Source: Heracleum sosnowskyi (Eukaryota > Streptophyta > Magnoliopsida > Apiales > Apiaceae). From it: 64,000 nt of DNA. The stretch covers positions 79,384,685-79,448,684 of the forward strand of contig CM061238.1 of assembly GCA_030848705.1 (NCBI GenBank). The letters are read 5' to 3'. Below the pieces are notes generated by a model. That model saw nothing but the letters and a program-made list of their open reading frames with translations. It ran no database searches and was not told the DNA's origin. Numbering within the stretch: position 1 is the first letter of the stretch; each line of letters opens with the position of its first letter. The translations under genes were made by a program, and so were the position numbers. Below are positions 20,367 through 31,850 of this stretch, piece after piece.

Positions 20367-23358
20367 ATGGTGAAGAAGGATGCAGGTGTAAAGATACCAG
20401 TTCTTGATAAGGACAATTACTTTCACTGGAAAGTAAAGATGCATTTACATCTCATGTCTATGGATGAGAGGTATGTAGACTGCATTGAGAAAGGTCCACA
20501 CGTTCCCATGAAGTTTGCATCTAGAGTTGGACTTCCAGATGATGCTCCTGATGTAGAAATTCCAAAACCTGTCTCAGAATGGACTATTGAAGATGTTGCA
20601 GAAATCCATAAAGATAAAAGAACCATGAACATTCTGTTTAATGGTTTGGAGCAAGAGATGTTTGACAATGTCATAAACTGTACAACCTCTAAAGAAGTAT
20701 GGGACACTGTTAGAACTCTCTGTGAAGGAACTGAGCAAGTTAGGGAGAACAAAATGCAACTTCTCATACAACAATATGAGCACTTTCATTTCAAAGCTGG
20801 TGAAACCCTAAATGACACGTTTAGTAGGTTTCAAAAGCTTTTGAATGGATTAAAGTTGTATGGAAGGATCTATCAAACCAAGGATTCAAACCTTAAATTT
20901 CTTAGAGCTCTTCCAAAAGATTGGAAGCCTATGACTGTTTCTCTCAGAAACACTCAAGAGTACAAAGACTACACTCTTGAAAGGCTTTATGGAACTTTAA
21001 AGACATATGAGTTGGAAATGGAGGAAGATGAAGAAATTGAAAAGGTACAGAAGAAAGGTGGATCTATTGCATTGATTGCATCTGTGAACCAACTGGAAGA
21101 TGAAAATGAAGAAGCTGCAAAAGCCACAACTAGTCGAGCTAGTTGTAGGAGTGATGTTAGCAAGGGAAAAGGCAAGATGACAAAAGAAGAAGAACCAGAA
21201 CCAGCCAACTTGGATGACTTAGATGAGATTGATGAACACATTGCTTTTCTTTCAAGGAAATTCTCTAAGTTCAAATTCAAGAGAAACTCAGAAGCAAGGC
21301 CACCAAGGAGAGACTTTCAACCTCGCAAAAATAACTGGATTGAAAAGTCTAAGTCTAAATGTTTCAATTGTGGAATGATTGGTCACTTTGCTGGAGACTG
21401 CAGAAAGCCCAAGGTTGAGAAGGGTAACAGGAAATTTGAGCCTGTTGATTATAAAAAGAAATACTTTGAACTTCTCAAGCAAAAAGAAAAGTCTTTCATG
21501 TCTCAGGAGTATGATTGGGCTGGTAATGGTGAAGATTCTGATGATGATGTTTAGTATGCCAACTTGGCTCTTATGGCTAACAATCATGAGCAGGAAGCAA
21601 GCTCCTCAAGCAACCAGGTAACAATTACTAATCTTTCTGAGCTTTCTAAAGAGGAATGCGATAGTGCAGTAAATGAAATGTCTACTGTACTATATAATTT
21701 GCGTGTTACTCTTAAATCACTTACCAAAGAGAATTCAAGAATAAAAGAGACTAATTTGCTCTTAAGTGATAGGAATGCCATGTTAGAAGCACAACTCATT
21801 GAATTTGAGAAAATGAGGTGTGTTAGTAGGGATGCTAAGAAGGAACTTGAGAAAGTGTTAGAAAGGGAATAAATTCTTAAAACACAACTTGAAATATAAC
21901 AAAGTGTGATTGCAAAATGGAAGGATTCCAGGAATGTTGCTACCAACATCATTAATGTTCAAGGTATGGAATCTTTCTGTGAGCAATCATGGAAAAAGAA
22001 CAAAGAGAAGCTAGGGTATGCTGGTGAAACGTTAGAATCAGAAACAGAGTCAACAAACAACAATGATCATTTGTTGAAGGTTGATATGTCAACGAAATGC
22101 AAAGTTTCGTTGACAGATGAACCATCAACCGATCAGGCTGTTTCGTTGACAGAGAAAAGAAAAGAAGAACTTGTTAGGCCGAATACACAATATATAATCA
22201 AGTATATGTATGAGAATAACAATAAGAACATTGTTTATGAATAATAAACTGAATGGAATTAAAAACTCCTCTCTCAGTGATGTAAAATATCACAGAGAGC
22301 TCCTAGGTTACAAGAATGATAATTCACGTATTCGCATCCCTTTTAGGGTTAACCTATCTGTGTTTATATAGTACACAGCTACATACAATCATTAATTGAT
22401 ATTCCTATAAATTAGCTATACAATCAGAATCAATTAAGAATTGCTTCTGTCTTCTGTTCCGTTTCCTTAGCCATCTCGATATCTCTTTGCTTCTTTCCAT
22501 CTTCAAAGAATATCGCTTCTAGAATGTTCATTGACTTCACTGACAGCTAAGCAAACTCTGACCATCAGACTTTAACAAACTCTGACTGGTCCTCCAGCTA
22601 AACTCTGACTAGTCCTCCAGCTAAACTCTGATAGTTTCCTAGTACTTTAAACACTGATAAACAAACATCAGCAATTATATCTAACAGAACTCACTAGACT
22701 TAATAACAAGTATGGTCCTGTCACCAAGAACTTTGTTCAAGGTGAGTCTAGTAAATCAAAGAAAGTTGAGAAGCCTGTTGAAAGAGCTAATGTAGGTCAC
22801 TTGTCTAACAAGCAATTGAAAGACAAGGTAGAAAAAAATCAAGTTGAGGCTAAGGGCAATAAAAAGAATAACAGGAATGGAAAAGTAGGGATTAACAAAC
22901 ATAACAATTACACACCTGATAAATATGCTCCTAGAAAGACATGTGTTAATTGTGGAAGTGTTAGTCATCTATCTACTAACTGCAAATCTGTTAAGAAGAC
23001 TGCTAATGTGAAAATGCCTAAGCCTGCAATGAATGGTTCTATGCCTACAATGCCTGTTATGCCTAACATGTTTGTTCCATATGCACAATTTCAGAATCCA
23101 TATGCTAGCATGCCATTTGTGCCTAATCCATACATGAATATGTTTAATGTGCCACAAATGCCATGGAATGTGAATAACATGTTTGTTCCTCCAACTATGC
23201 ATGCTATGAATGAAAATGTGAGCAACCCTCAGAAATCAGCACCAAAGATAAAAGTTGATTTAAATCAATCTGAGTCTCAGGTGAAAAATGATATAAAAGG
23301 AAAAGCAAAGGCTAACAAAACAGGACCCAAGGAAACTTGGGTACCAAAATCAACTTGA
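20367..23358 (+). pseudogene. gag: Gag of beta, with stops and a solo LTR insertion
   Basis: ATG at 20367 in good context (ACCATGG). Copia-type gag domain in the first 230 codons, basic linker, zinc knuckle CFNCGMIGHFAGDC, then stop TAG at 21552. The same frame goes on through NLALMA, a coiled coil with stops at 21870 and about 21897, and is interrupted at 22171 by a solo alpha LTR. After the repeated GAACT it continues at 22692 with a basic region, a second CCHC (CVNCGSVSHLSTNC), a Met/Pro/Asn-rich stretch and the tail TGPKETWVPKST. The stops show it is not functional. Confidence 0.85.
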
Positions 23359-23378
23359 TTTGGTTTTATTGTGTGCAG
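21618..23378 (+). other. Candidate gag-pol intron of beta
   Basis: Donor AACCAG|GTAACA (GT at 21618-21619), phase 0; acceptor TTTTATTGTGTGCAG|GGA (AG at 23377-23378), 20 nt past the gag stop. Without the solo LTR and one duplication copy the length is about 1,241 nt, 2 modulo 3, which fits the -1 offset of pol. Confidence 0.6.
22172..22686 (-). repeat. Solo LTR of the alpha family in beta gag (515 bp)
   Basis: TG/CA ends, five-base duplication GAACT at 22167-22171 and 22687-22691, and strong similarity to the alpha-4 LTRs. It is reverse relative to beta. No internal alpha sequence is present, so it arose by exchange between the two LTRs of a full insertion. Confidence 0.95.
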
Positions 23379-24701
23379 GGAGACAAAAGGAATCTTTGGT
23401 ACTTGGATAGTGGTTGTTCAAGACACATGACTGATGATTCTACCCTGCTCACAGAGTTCCAGGAAAGAGCTGGCCCTTGTATTGCTTTTGGAGATGACAG
23501 CAAAGGCTACACTAAGGGATATGGCTTGATTTCAAAAGAGAATGTCATCATAGATGAGGTTGCATTGGTGGATGGTCTTAAGCACAATTTGCTTAGTATC
23601 AGCCAACTTTGTGACAAAGGATTTTTAGTTACTTTTTCAAAAGAAGCCTGTGTTGTTTCTAAGGTAGGAAACAACAATGTGGTCATGACTGGATTCAGAA
23701 GAGGGAATGTGTACATTGCTGACTTTAGTAGCACAAGTCTAGACACCATCACTTGTCTTTTAAGCAAGGCAAGCAAGGATGAAAGTTGGCTATGGCACAA
23801 GAAATTATCTCATCTGAATTTCAAAGTTATGAATGATTTGGTGAGGAAAGATCTTGCTAGAGGAATTCCACAGGTGGAATTCTCCAAGGATGGTTTGTGT
23901 GATGCTTGTCAAAAGGGGAAACAAAAGAAGGCATCATTCAAAAGCAAGACAGAGTCATCAATTGTCCAACAGCTTGAGTTGCTTCATATGGATCTATTTG
24001 GCCCTGTAAATGTCATGTCCATTTCAAAGAAGAAATACTGTCTTGTGATTGTTGATGATTTTTCTAGATTTACATGGATTTTTTTTCTACACTCCAAAGA
24101 TGAGGCAAGTGAAATCATTATCAATCACATCAAGATGGTAAACAATCATCCTGATTTTAAAGTAAGAAGGATTAGGAGTGATAATGGGACAGAATTCAAG
24201 AATTCAAGCATGAAGGTGTTCTGTGAAGAAAATGGTATTTTACATGAATTTTCAGCAGCAAGGACACCACAGCAAAATGGTGTAGTTGAAAGGAAAAACA
24301 TAACACTTATTGAAGCTGCAAGGACAATGCTAGATGAATCAAAGTTACCAACTTATTTTTGGGCTGAGGCAGTTAACACAGCTTGCTTCACTCAAAATAT
24401 TTCTTTGATTAATCAGGCCAAGGGAATGACCCCTTATCAACTACTCAAAAGAAAGAAGCCACTATTGGACTTTCTTCATGTCTTTGGATGCAAGTGCTTT
24501 GTTCTGAGAAATCAAGCTGAGCATTTGGGGAAATTTGAAGCAAAGGCAGATGAAGCAATATTTGTGGGATATGCAGCAGGGAAAGCTTACAGAGTCTATA
24601 ATCTCAGAACCAACATTGTTATGGAATCTGTACATGTTGTTTTTGATGATCTCAAAATTCAAGGTCTCTGTGATGAAGGTTTCCATGAAAGTCTTTCTTT
24701 T
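23379..24701 (+). pseudogene. pol: Pol of beta, 5' part (protease and integrase)
   Basis: Open from the predicted splice junction through protease (DSGCSRHMT), the H-H-C-C zinc motif and the integrase core (D in HMDLFGP, D in RSDNGTEF, E in NGVVERK) up to the start of the hinge, where a CACTA end begins at 24702. No stops in this part. The frame is -1 relative to gag. Confidence 0.85.
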
Positions 24702-24928
24702 CACTACAAGAAAAACTGAATCAGACAACTCAACCAGGCCCGTTGTCTATTACCCCTGAAAACCGATGACTATTGAGATGCCGTCAGATGGACCTCAGAC
24801 AACGCTTAAAAAATGTTGTACAAAATAACTGAAACGACAGTCACCGATTAACAAAGTGTTGTATAATAGCCAGAAACAACAACAGTTTATTACCATACAG
24901 CCCGTTGTATAAGTTGATTATCACAACA

Positions 24929-26249
24929 TGAAAGGCATATGTCTAGTCCTATTTGTAAACACCGAGGATTCTACTCAACTTTATTTAAGATGTAATAAGT
25001 AAATAATAAAAATCAATTGTCACAGGAATCTCAGAAGATTATATCTGTCAAAGAATGAAGATTAAAGTCATCTACAGACTTGAAGTGATTCTACATTGAA
25101 AGAAGCTCAATTTATTGATCAAGCCTCAATGAAGTATTCAAGCTCAGTGGATTTATTAAAGTGACAGAGATTTCAAGTGGTGACAGAAAAAGATACTGAT
25201 TACGGAGTTCTTGAATGAGAAGGTAGTGAATCACTGCTTAAAGTTAAATAGATAAAGAACAGACATTGTCGTTAGTCACTCATGAACCAAACAGTGCATC
25301 GAGTGTCAACGTACTATTGTGTTTGTTTATTATCTAAGTTTTAAGTGATTCTGGAATTGTTTAAGAAGTCAACTAATTCTATTTATTCTCTTATAAATAA
25401 TTAGTATTATTAAGTATATTATTTATTAATTTAATTATGTGAAGAATTAATTTAATACATAATTTATTTAATTAATTATTTAAATTAGAATGAAATTGAA
25501 CTAGGAAGACTTAGGATTGAACTAGGAAGACTTAGTTTTTTAAGCTAGGAAGACTCACAGGTGAGTCTTCCCGAAAGTCTTCCTAGGCCAATCCCTAGTT
25601 TTCCCGAAAGTCTTCCTAAGCCATTCCTAGTCTTCCCGAGAGTCTTCCAAGGCCAAAATGATAGTTTTTCTGCTTGTCTTCCTAGTACAAATTCAGAACT
25701 GTCAAGTGGATTTGCAAGTGGGTTGATTAAAGAAAAGCAAAGGTATTAATGCAAGGCAGGAGACTTTACAATCAGATAATCACAACACAGAAGAAAGAAC
25801 ACAGAGCATTCAATATCAAAACTCATTCGACTGTCTTCATTTCTTTAAAACAGCAAAGCCATTAATTCTGCCAGTGAATTAATTCTTGATTTGTTTTTAA
25901 CATTAAATCCATAAGAATCATTTCACTTGTACTGCTTTAGCTTTCTAGCGGATCATAATCCCTAGATTTTATATCGAACTACTTTTTAGTATTCGATCCT
26001 TTTTATTACAAAAATAGATAAATTCATGTCGAATTTATTCTAGATTTGTTTTATTAAGTTCTTTGTAATCAGTGATCAAAGTTGTAACACTTCTCAAGTT
26101 TAATAGAGTTTCTATTTAACTTGAATATTGTTTCAGTTTTTATTCCGCACTAATTTGTTCTAAACAGTTAAATCTTTTAAAGGATAAATTCGATAAAACG
26201 GTATAGTTTGTATTCAACCCCCCTTCTACAAACTTATCAGGACCTAACA
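24929..26249 (+). repeat. 5' LTR of delta (1,321 bp)
   Basis: Starts TGAAAGGCATATG, ends GGACCTAACA. Eight exact GGAAGACT or AGTCTTCC copies within 25500-25660. TATAAATA at 25392-25399. CAACCCCCCTTCTACA near the 3' end. The 62-codon open frame across the motif cluster is a by-product of the repeats. Confidence 0.95.
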
Positions 26250-26251
26250 AT

Positions 26252-26263
26252 TGGCATCAGAGC
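26252..26263 (+). other. Primer binding site of delta
   Basis: TGGCATCAGAGC, two bases after the LTR; one change (C for T) from the canonical TGGTATCAGAGC. Confidence 0.8.
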
Positions 26264-26355
26264 CTTTTGATTAATATACAAATCAAAGATCCAATTGTTT
26301 TGAGATTTTTCTTTTAAACTCTGATTTTTTATTTTATTCTTAAAAATCTCAAAAG

Positions 26356-28596
26356 ATGTCTACTGCACAGAAAGTGGGGACAGTTAAAATCCCAATATTC
26401 AGCAAGGAGCATTATCCAATGTGGAAGAAGAAAATGCTCCTATTTCTTAAGGTTGCAAATCCTAAATACTTGGATGTGCTGAAGAAAGGTCCCAAACTCC
26501 CTATGATTATTGAGGAAGAGATAACAGTGGATAACGTTGTTACTAGGCCTGCTAGTATGTACCCTAAAGATCCCAAGGAGTACACTCCTGATGAGAAAGA
26601 GGATGTTACCTTGGATTCCTGTCTACAGTTGATCCTTATTGAGAGTCTTGATCCTGTCATGCATAATCATGTTCTAAATTGTGAAACTGCCAAACACATT
26701 TGGGGAACAATAGAGATAATCAATGAGGGGACAGAGGAAGTTAGGGAGAATATGCTGGAAATTCTCACTTCACAATATGAGCATTTCAGATCAAACCCTG
26801 GTGAAGGTATCTCTCAGGTTTTTGAAAGATACAACAAATTAATTAATGATCTGAATCTCAATGGGAAGCACTACACCAACAAGGAGATTAACAAGAAGTT
26901 CCTTCTTACACTTCCACCTCATTTGGAGCACAAGATATCTGCTATTAGAGAAGCAAGAGACATGAATGAGCTTGCTTTGGAAAGATTGTATGGTGTCTTG
27001 AAGACCTATGAGCTGGAGCAGATTCAACAGAAGGAGCTGTATGGAACTGGAAGGATTGTTGGTACCTCCACTGCATTGGCTGCTGAAGTCCCACAGAAAC
27101 TGGAAGTGAAGGCTGTTCAACCTTCTAGTTCTCATATGAATGTTATTGATGCTGAATATGGATTAACATCCATTGATCAATCTGGTGGTGACTTCTATTC
27201 TTTGGAAGAACTTGATCAGCTGGAGGATGGTGATTTGGCTTTGATAGTCAGAAAGTTTGGGAAGTTTAGATTCAAGAGGAATCCCAATCTTAAGTTCAGA
27301 CCCAGATTTCAGAGAGGTGGATCTTCATCTTCAAGTGGCACAAGGGGTGGCTACAAAACTGGAACTGTGGACAGAAGTATAATCAGATGCTACAATTGCA
27401 ATGAGTTGGGTCACTTTGCTACTGAGTGCAGAAAGCCAAAGCAAGTGACTAGAAACACATTTGATTCTAGCAAGAAGAACAAGATTGGGAAGGCCTATGT
27501 TGCTGAGGGAAAGAGTTGGGATGACACTGACAGTGATGAAGAAGCAGGTGAGATTGGGAACCTTGCTTTAATGGCTAAAGAAGAAAGCACTTCATCCAGA
27601 TACATGTCAGAGGTAACCTTTACTGATGCTGAAATGATTTATCATCTTGGTGGCACCATAAGTTGTGCACGCACTGAAAATGATAGAATAAATCTTTTAA
27701 ACACAAATCTTGAAAAGGAATTAAAAGATTTGAAACTTGTGCATGTTAATCAGGATGAGCTTACTGAGAAAATTGCTTTTCTTGAGAATAGGGTTAAATG
27801 TTATATTCAACTGGAAACCATTCTCAAAGATCAGATTAGTGAGCTCAAAACCAAAGCTAATGCCTATTACAACTCTTGTAAAACGGCTAAAGAAATTTTC
27901 AATAAACAAGCTATTGGTAATCATGTCAGTATAGGTTATGATTATAATGAGGCTATAGGATTGCTTGGTATTAATACACCTTGTAGAGTCAGAGAAGAAG
28001 GAAAGGTTGTTCCTTATATTCTTAAGGGTATTAAAACACCCTTCTGTAAGGAGTCTGAGGCAGAGCCTCTGAATGAATACTCTATCATTATTGCTGAGGA
28101 GATTCATGAAGAAGATGTTGCCTTAGAAGCTGAGCAATCCAAAAAGTGTGTATCTGATATTCCAGTCAAAGTTGCTACAACTGAAAAGACTAAATCAGAT
28201 ATCCATAAGTTGGATCAAAACAACTGTAGAACTAACATGCCTGCTATTAATTCTTCTCATAAAGCATGTGGTGTGAGTAATTGCATGTCTTGTGCTTTTA
28301 ATGTTATGTATGCTTTCTTTAATAAAAAGCATGTATCTAGTGATAAGACTGCTCCACGTCAACATGTTAATAATAAGAAGCATGTTAAAACAAAGACTAC
28401 TAGTCCTCCTCAGACTAGAGTGGATTCATTTATCCCTAAGCCTACTCAGAAATGTGTTAAGGCTGGTTATAAATGGAAACTCTCTTATGTGAAAGAGGAT
28501 GAAGTAGTTTTGGTTAGAAATGTTGTTTTGCCTGACAAAGGCCAGTTTTTTAAGTATGCCGGACCCAATCAATTTTGGGCTCCGAAGAAGGACTAA
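26356..28596 (+). CDS. gag: Gag of delta, intact (746 aa)
   Basis: ATG at 26356, stop TAA at 28594. Copia-type gag domain in about residues 10-230 (HYPMWKKKM near the start), acidic linker, basic stretch, zinc knuckle CYNCNELGHFATEC near residue 346, the NLALMA motif, a coiled coil (about 430-500), a Cys-containing region (CGVSNCMSC) without a clear second CCHC, and the tail AGPNQFWAPKK. Forms the particle and binds RNA. Pol begins in the -1 frame with a short overlap. The candidate splice donor in this ORF would divert translation to pol after the NLALMA region. Confidence 0.92.
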   Translation: MSTAQKVGTVKIPIFSKEHYPMWKKKMLLFLKVANPKYLDVLKKGPKLPMIIEEEITVDNVVTRPASMYPKDPKEYTPDEKEDVTLDSCLQLILIESLDPVMHNHVLNCETAKHIWGTIEIINEGTEEVRENMLEILTSQYEHFRSNPGEGISQVFERYNKLINDLNLNGKHYTNKEINKKFLLTLPPHLEHKISAIREARDMNELALERLYGVLKTYELEQIQQKELYGTGRIVGTSTALAAEVPQKLEVKAVQPSSSHMNVIDAEYGLTSIDQSGGDFYSLEELDQLEDGDLALIVRKFGKFRFKRNPNLKFRPRFQRGGSSSSSGTRGGYKTGTVDRSIIRCYNCNELGHFATECRKPKQVTRNTFDSSKKNKIGKAYVAEGKSWDDTDSDEEAGEIGNLALMAKEESTSSRYMSEVTFTDAEMIYHLGGTISCARTENDRINLLNTNLEKELKDLKLVHVNQDELTEKIAFLENRVKCYIQLETILKDQISELKTKANAYYNSCKTAKEIFNKQAIGNHVSIGYDYNEAIGLLGINTPCRVREEGKVVPYILKGIKTPFCKESEAEPLNEYSIIIAEEIHEEDVALEAEQSKKCVSDIPVKVATTEKTKSDIHKLDQNNCRTNMPAINSSHKACGVSNCMSCAFNVMYAFFNKKHVSSDKTAPRQHVNNKKHVKTKTTSPPQTRVDSFIPKPTQKCVKAGYKWKLSYVKEDEVVLVRNVVLPDKGQFFKYAGPNQFWAPKKD

Positions 28597-28613
28597 TCAA
28601 TCTGATATTGCAG
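27613..28613 (+). other. Candidate gag-pol intron of delta (1,001 nt)
   Basis: Donor TCAGAG|GTAACC (GT at 27613-27614), phase 0; acceptor TCTGATATTGCAG|GGA (AG at 28612-28613), 17 nt past the gag stop. Length 2 modulo 3, matching the -1 offset of pol. As delta is young and almost intact, these sites are probably close to the active form. Confidence 0.65.
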
Positions 28614-31600
28614 GGAGTTAAACAGGTAAACCGTGTTATGTGGATTCTTGACAGTGGCTGTTCAAGGCATATGACCGGAGATAGAGCCCTGCTATCAGAT
28701 GTGGTTGTGAAAGCTGGCCCAGTAGTTACCTTTGGAGATAACAACAAGGGTATTACGAAAGGATATGGCTGTTTGAAGTACGGAAATGTTATCATTGAAG
28801 ATGTTTCATTTGTGGAAGGTCTGACGTTCAATCTTCTCAGCATCAGTCAGTTCTGTGACAGAGGATATGCTGTTTCCTTTGAAAGAGAGAAGTGTCAGAT
28901 CACTCACAAGAAGAATGGAAAGCCTGCTCTTCAAGGAGTAAGGAAAGGTGACTTGTTCATAGCTGATCTGAACTCAGGATTCAAAGATGAAGTTAATTGT
29001 TTTTATGCTAAAGCTTCATCAGATGATAGTTGGCTATGGCACAAGAAGATGTCTCACCTTAACTTCAAAACTATGAACTCTTTAGTCAAGAGGGAATTAG
29101 TTAGAGGTTTGCCTCAGATGGAATTTACACAGGAAGGACTGTGTGAGGCATGTCAAAAGGGAAAGTCAAAGAAAGCTTCTCACAAGGGCACTGACACATC
29201 ATCAATAACTGAACCTCTTTAGCTACTGCACATGGATTTGTTTGGTCCAGTTAATGTGATGTCCATGTCAAAGAAACAATATGCACTTGTGATTGTTGAT
29301 GACTATTCAAAATATACATGGGTTTTATTCCTACATTCCAAGGATGAGACCCCATTCCTGGTGATTGGCCATGTAAAGTTGATTGAGTTGGATTCTAGAT
29401 TCCCTGTTAGAGCCATAAGGTCAGATAATGGTACGGAATTCAAGAATGCCATTCTAACTGATTTTTGTGCTGATAAAGGAATAACAAGACAGTATTCTGC
29501 CCCTAGAACTCCTCAACAAAATGGAGTAGTGGAAAGAAAGAATCGTACATTGATTGAAGCAGCTAGGACTATGCTAAGTGAGTCCAAACTTCCAACGTAC
29601 TTTTGGGCTGAAGCAGCGAATACAGCTTGTTATACTCAGAATCGAACTTTAATCAACAAGGACTTAATGAAGACTCCGTATGAGATCATGAACAATAAGA
29701 AACCAACTGTCAAGTACTTTCATGTATTTGGAGCAAAATGCTTTGTGCTTTTAGATGACAATGTTAAACGTGGCAAGTTTGATGCAAAGGCACAAGAAGC
29801 TATTTTTGTTGGATATTCCAGAAGATCTTACAGGGTCTATGTGGTTGGCAGTCACACAGTAAAGGAAAGTGTCAATGTTACTTTTGATGACACTAAGTTC
29901 CCCAGTATCCAAAAAGAAGACTCATCTGAAAAACTGAAGTTTGATAACTTGCCAGACTCAGAATCAGATGATGAAGACCCACCTGAAGTTATTGCTGGTG
30001 ATGATAATAACAATGATGACAATGATCATGGTGATGGTGGTGGAAACACTGGTAACAATGGAGATACCACCAACACTGGAGAAGAATCATCAAGGCAAAC
30101 AGGCAACAACTCAGGGGGAGCAAATGAAGGATCAACTAGTCACTCACAACATCAAAGTGAATTTCAAGGCGAATCATCAAGATCAAATCTTCCAAGACAG
30201 ACTGTTTGGAATAGAGCTCATCCTTTTGAGTTGATCATTGGTGATCCAGATGTTGGAGTTAAAACTAGAAGAGCTTCTCAGAATGAATGTCTTTTCTCAG
30301 CATTTCTATCTAAAATGGAGCCAAAGAAAACTGAGGAAGCACTGACTGATCCAGATTGGGTGATTGCTATGCAAGATGAACTCAATCAATATGAACAACA
30401 GCAAGTCTGGAAGTTGGTACCCAGGCCAAAGAACAAGAAAGTAGTTGGTACAAGATGGGTATACAGGAACAAGCTAGATGAGGATGGCATTGTTACAAGG
30501 AACAAGGCAAGACTGGTTGCACAAGGGTATTCTCAAGCTGAAGGCATTGATTATGATGAAACCTATGCACCAGTGGCTAGACTTGAGGCCATCAGGATGT
30601 TCTTAGCATTTGCTACTTATTCCAATTTTAAAGTCTATCAAATGGATGTTAAGAGTGCATTCCTGAATGGTGAACTTGATGAAGAAGTGTATGTGGAACA
30701 GCCCCCTGGCTTTGAAAATCAGGAGTTGCTGGACTTTGTGTACTTTCTCTTCAAGGCTATCTATGGTCTCAAACAAGCCCCAAGAAAATGGTATGACACT
30801 CTCTCTGGTTTTCTTTTAGAAAATGGTTTTGTTAGAGGTATCATAGACAAAACTCTTTTTTCAAAGAAACACAAAAATGATATGATATTAGTCCAAGTCT
30901 ATGTGGATGACATCATATTTGGGTCTACTAATGATAATCTCTGTAAGAGATTTGCTGAGCTAATGCAGAGTAAGTTTGAAATGAGTATGATGGGTGAGCT
31001 GAAGTTCTTTCTTGGATTGCAAGTAAGTCAAAGGTCAAATGGAATATTTATTTGTCAATCCAAGTATCTCAAAGAACTCCTCAAGAAGTATCACATGGAG
31101 GATTCAGCATCAGCAAGGACTCCATCTTCAACAGCAATCAAACTTGGAGCTTCTGACAAATCTATCAAGGTAGATGTTACAAGCTACAGAGGTATGATTG
31201 GCTCCTTACTCTATCTTACTGCTAGTAGACCAGATATTATGTATGCTACATGCTTGTGTGCAAGGTTCCAAGCGGACCCTAGAGATGTTCATCTCGTTGC
31301 TGTGAAAAGAATCTTGAGATATCTTAAGGGTACACCTAATCTAGGTATCTGGTACCCTAAAGATTCTGGTTTTAATCTTGTTGGATATACAGATTCTGAT
31401 TATGCAGGTAGTGTTGTGGATAGAAAAAGCACCTCTGGGAGTTGTCAATTCCTAGGAGGTAGGTTGATTTCCTGGTATAGCAAGAAACAGCAAACAGTTT
31501 CCAATTCAACAGCAGAAGCTGAATATATTGCTGCTGGAAGCTGTTGTGCTCAGATCTTATGGATACGGAATCAATTAAAGGACTATGGCTTTGCATTAGA

Positions 31601-31850
31601 CAAAATTCCCATATTTTGTGATAATACAAGTGCCATAGCAATCTCCAACAACCCTGTGCAACACTCGAGAACGAAGCACATTGATATCAGGTATCATTTT
31701 ATCAGAGAGCATGTCATGAATGGAACTGTGGAGTTACATTTTGTACTTACAGAAGAACAGACTGCAGATATATTCACTAAATCTGTTGACGAATCCACAT
31801 TTATCAAGTTAGTTGGTAAATTGGGTATGTTAAACAGTCTTAGTGATTAA
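28614..31850 (+). pseudogene. pol: Pol of delta, complete apart from one stop
   Basis: About 1,079 codons. Protease DSGCSRHMTG near the start, H-H-C-C zinc motif with GLCEAC, integrase triad in HMDLFGP, RSDNGTEF and NGVVERK, a hinge rich in D, N and G with an AGGGGGAG purine tract at 30113-30120, reverse transcriptase with YVDD, RNase H with the usual acidic motifs, ending LGMLNSLSD. The only break is TAG at 29220-29222, just before the integrase core. All catalytic residues are there. A copy without that stop elsewhere in the genome, or read-through, would restore activity. Confidence 0.9.

Noticed and set aside
25561..25749. 62-codon ORF in the delta LTR, with an identical copy in the other LTR
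   Set aside because: It is made by the repeated AGTCTTCC motif and lies in both LTRs; no start context or known protein supports it.
28575..28613. Programmed -1 frameshift between gag and pol in delta
   Set aside because: I saw no convincing slippery heptamer with a following structure in the short overlap, and alpha-1 would need +1 instead; splicing explains all families. Not excluded experimentally.
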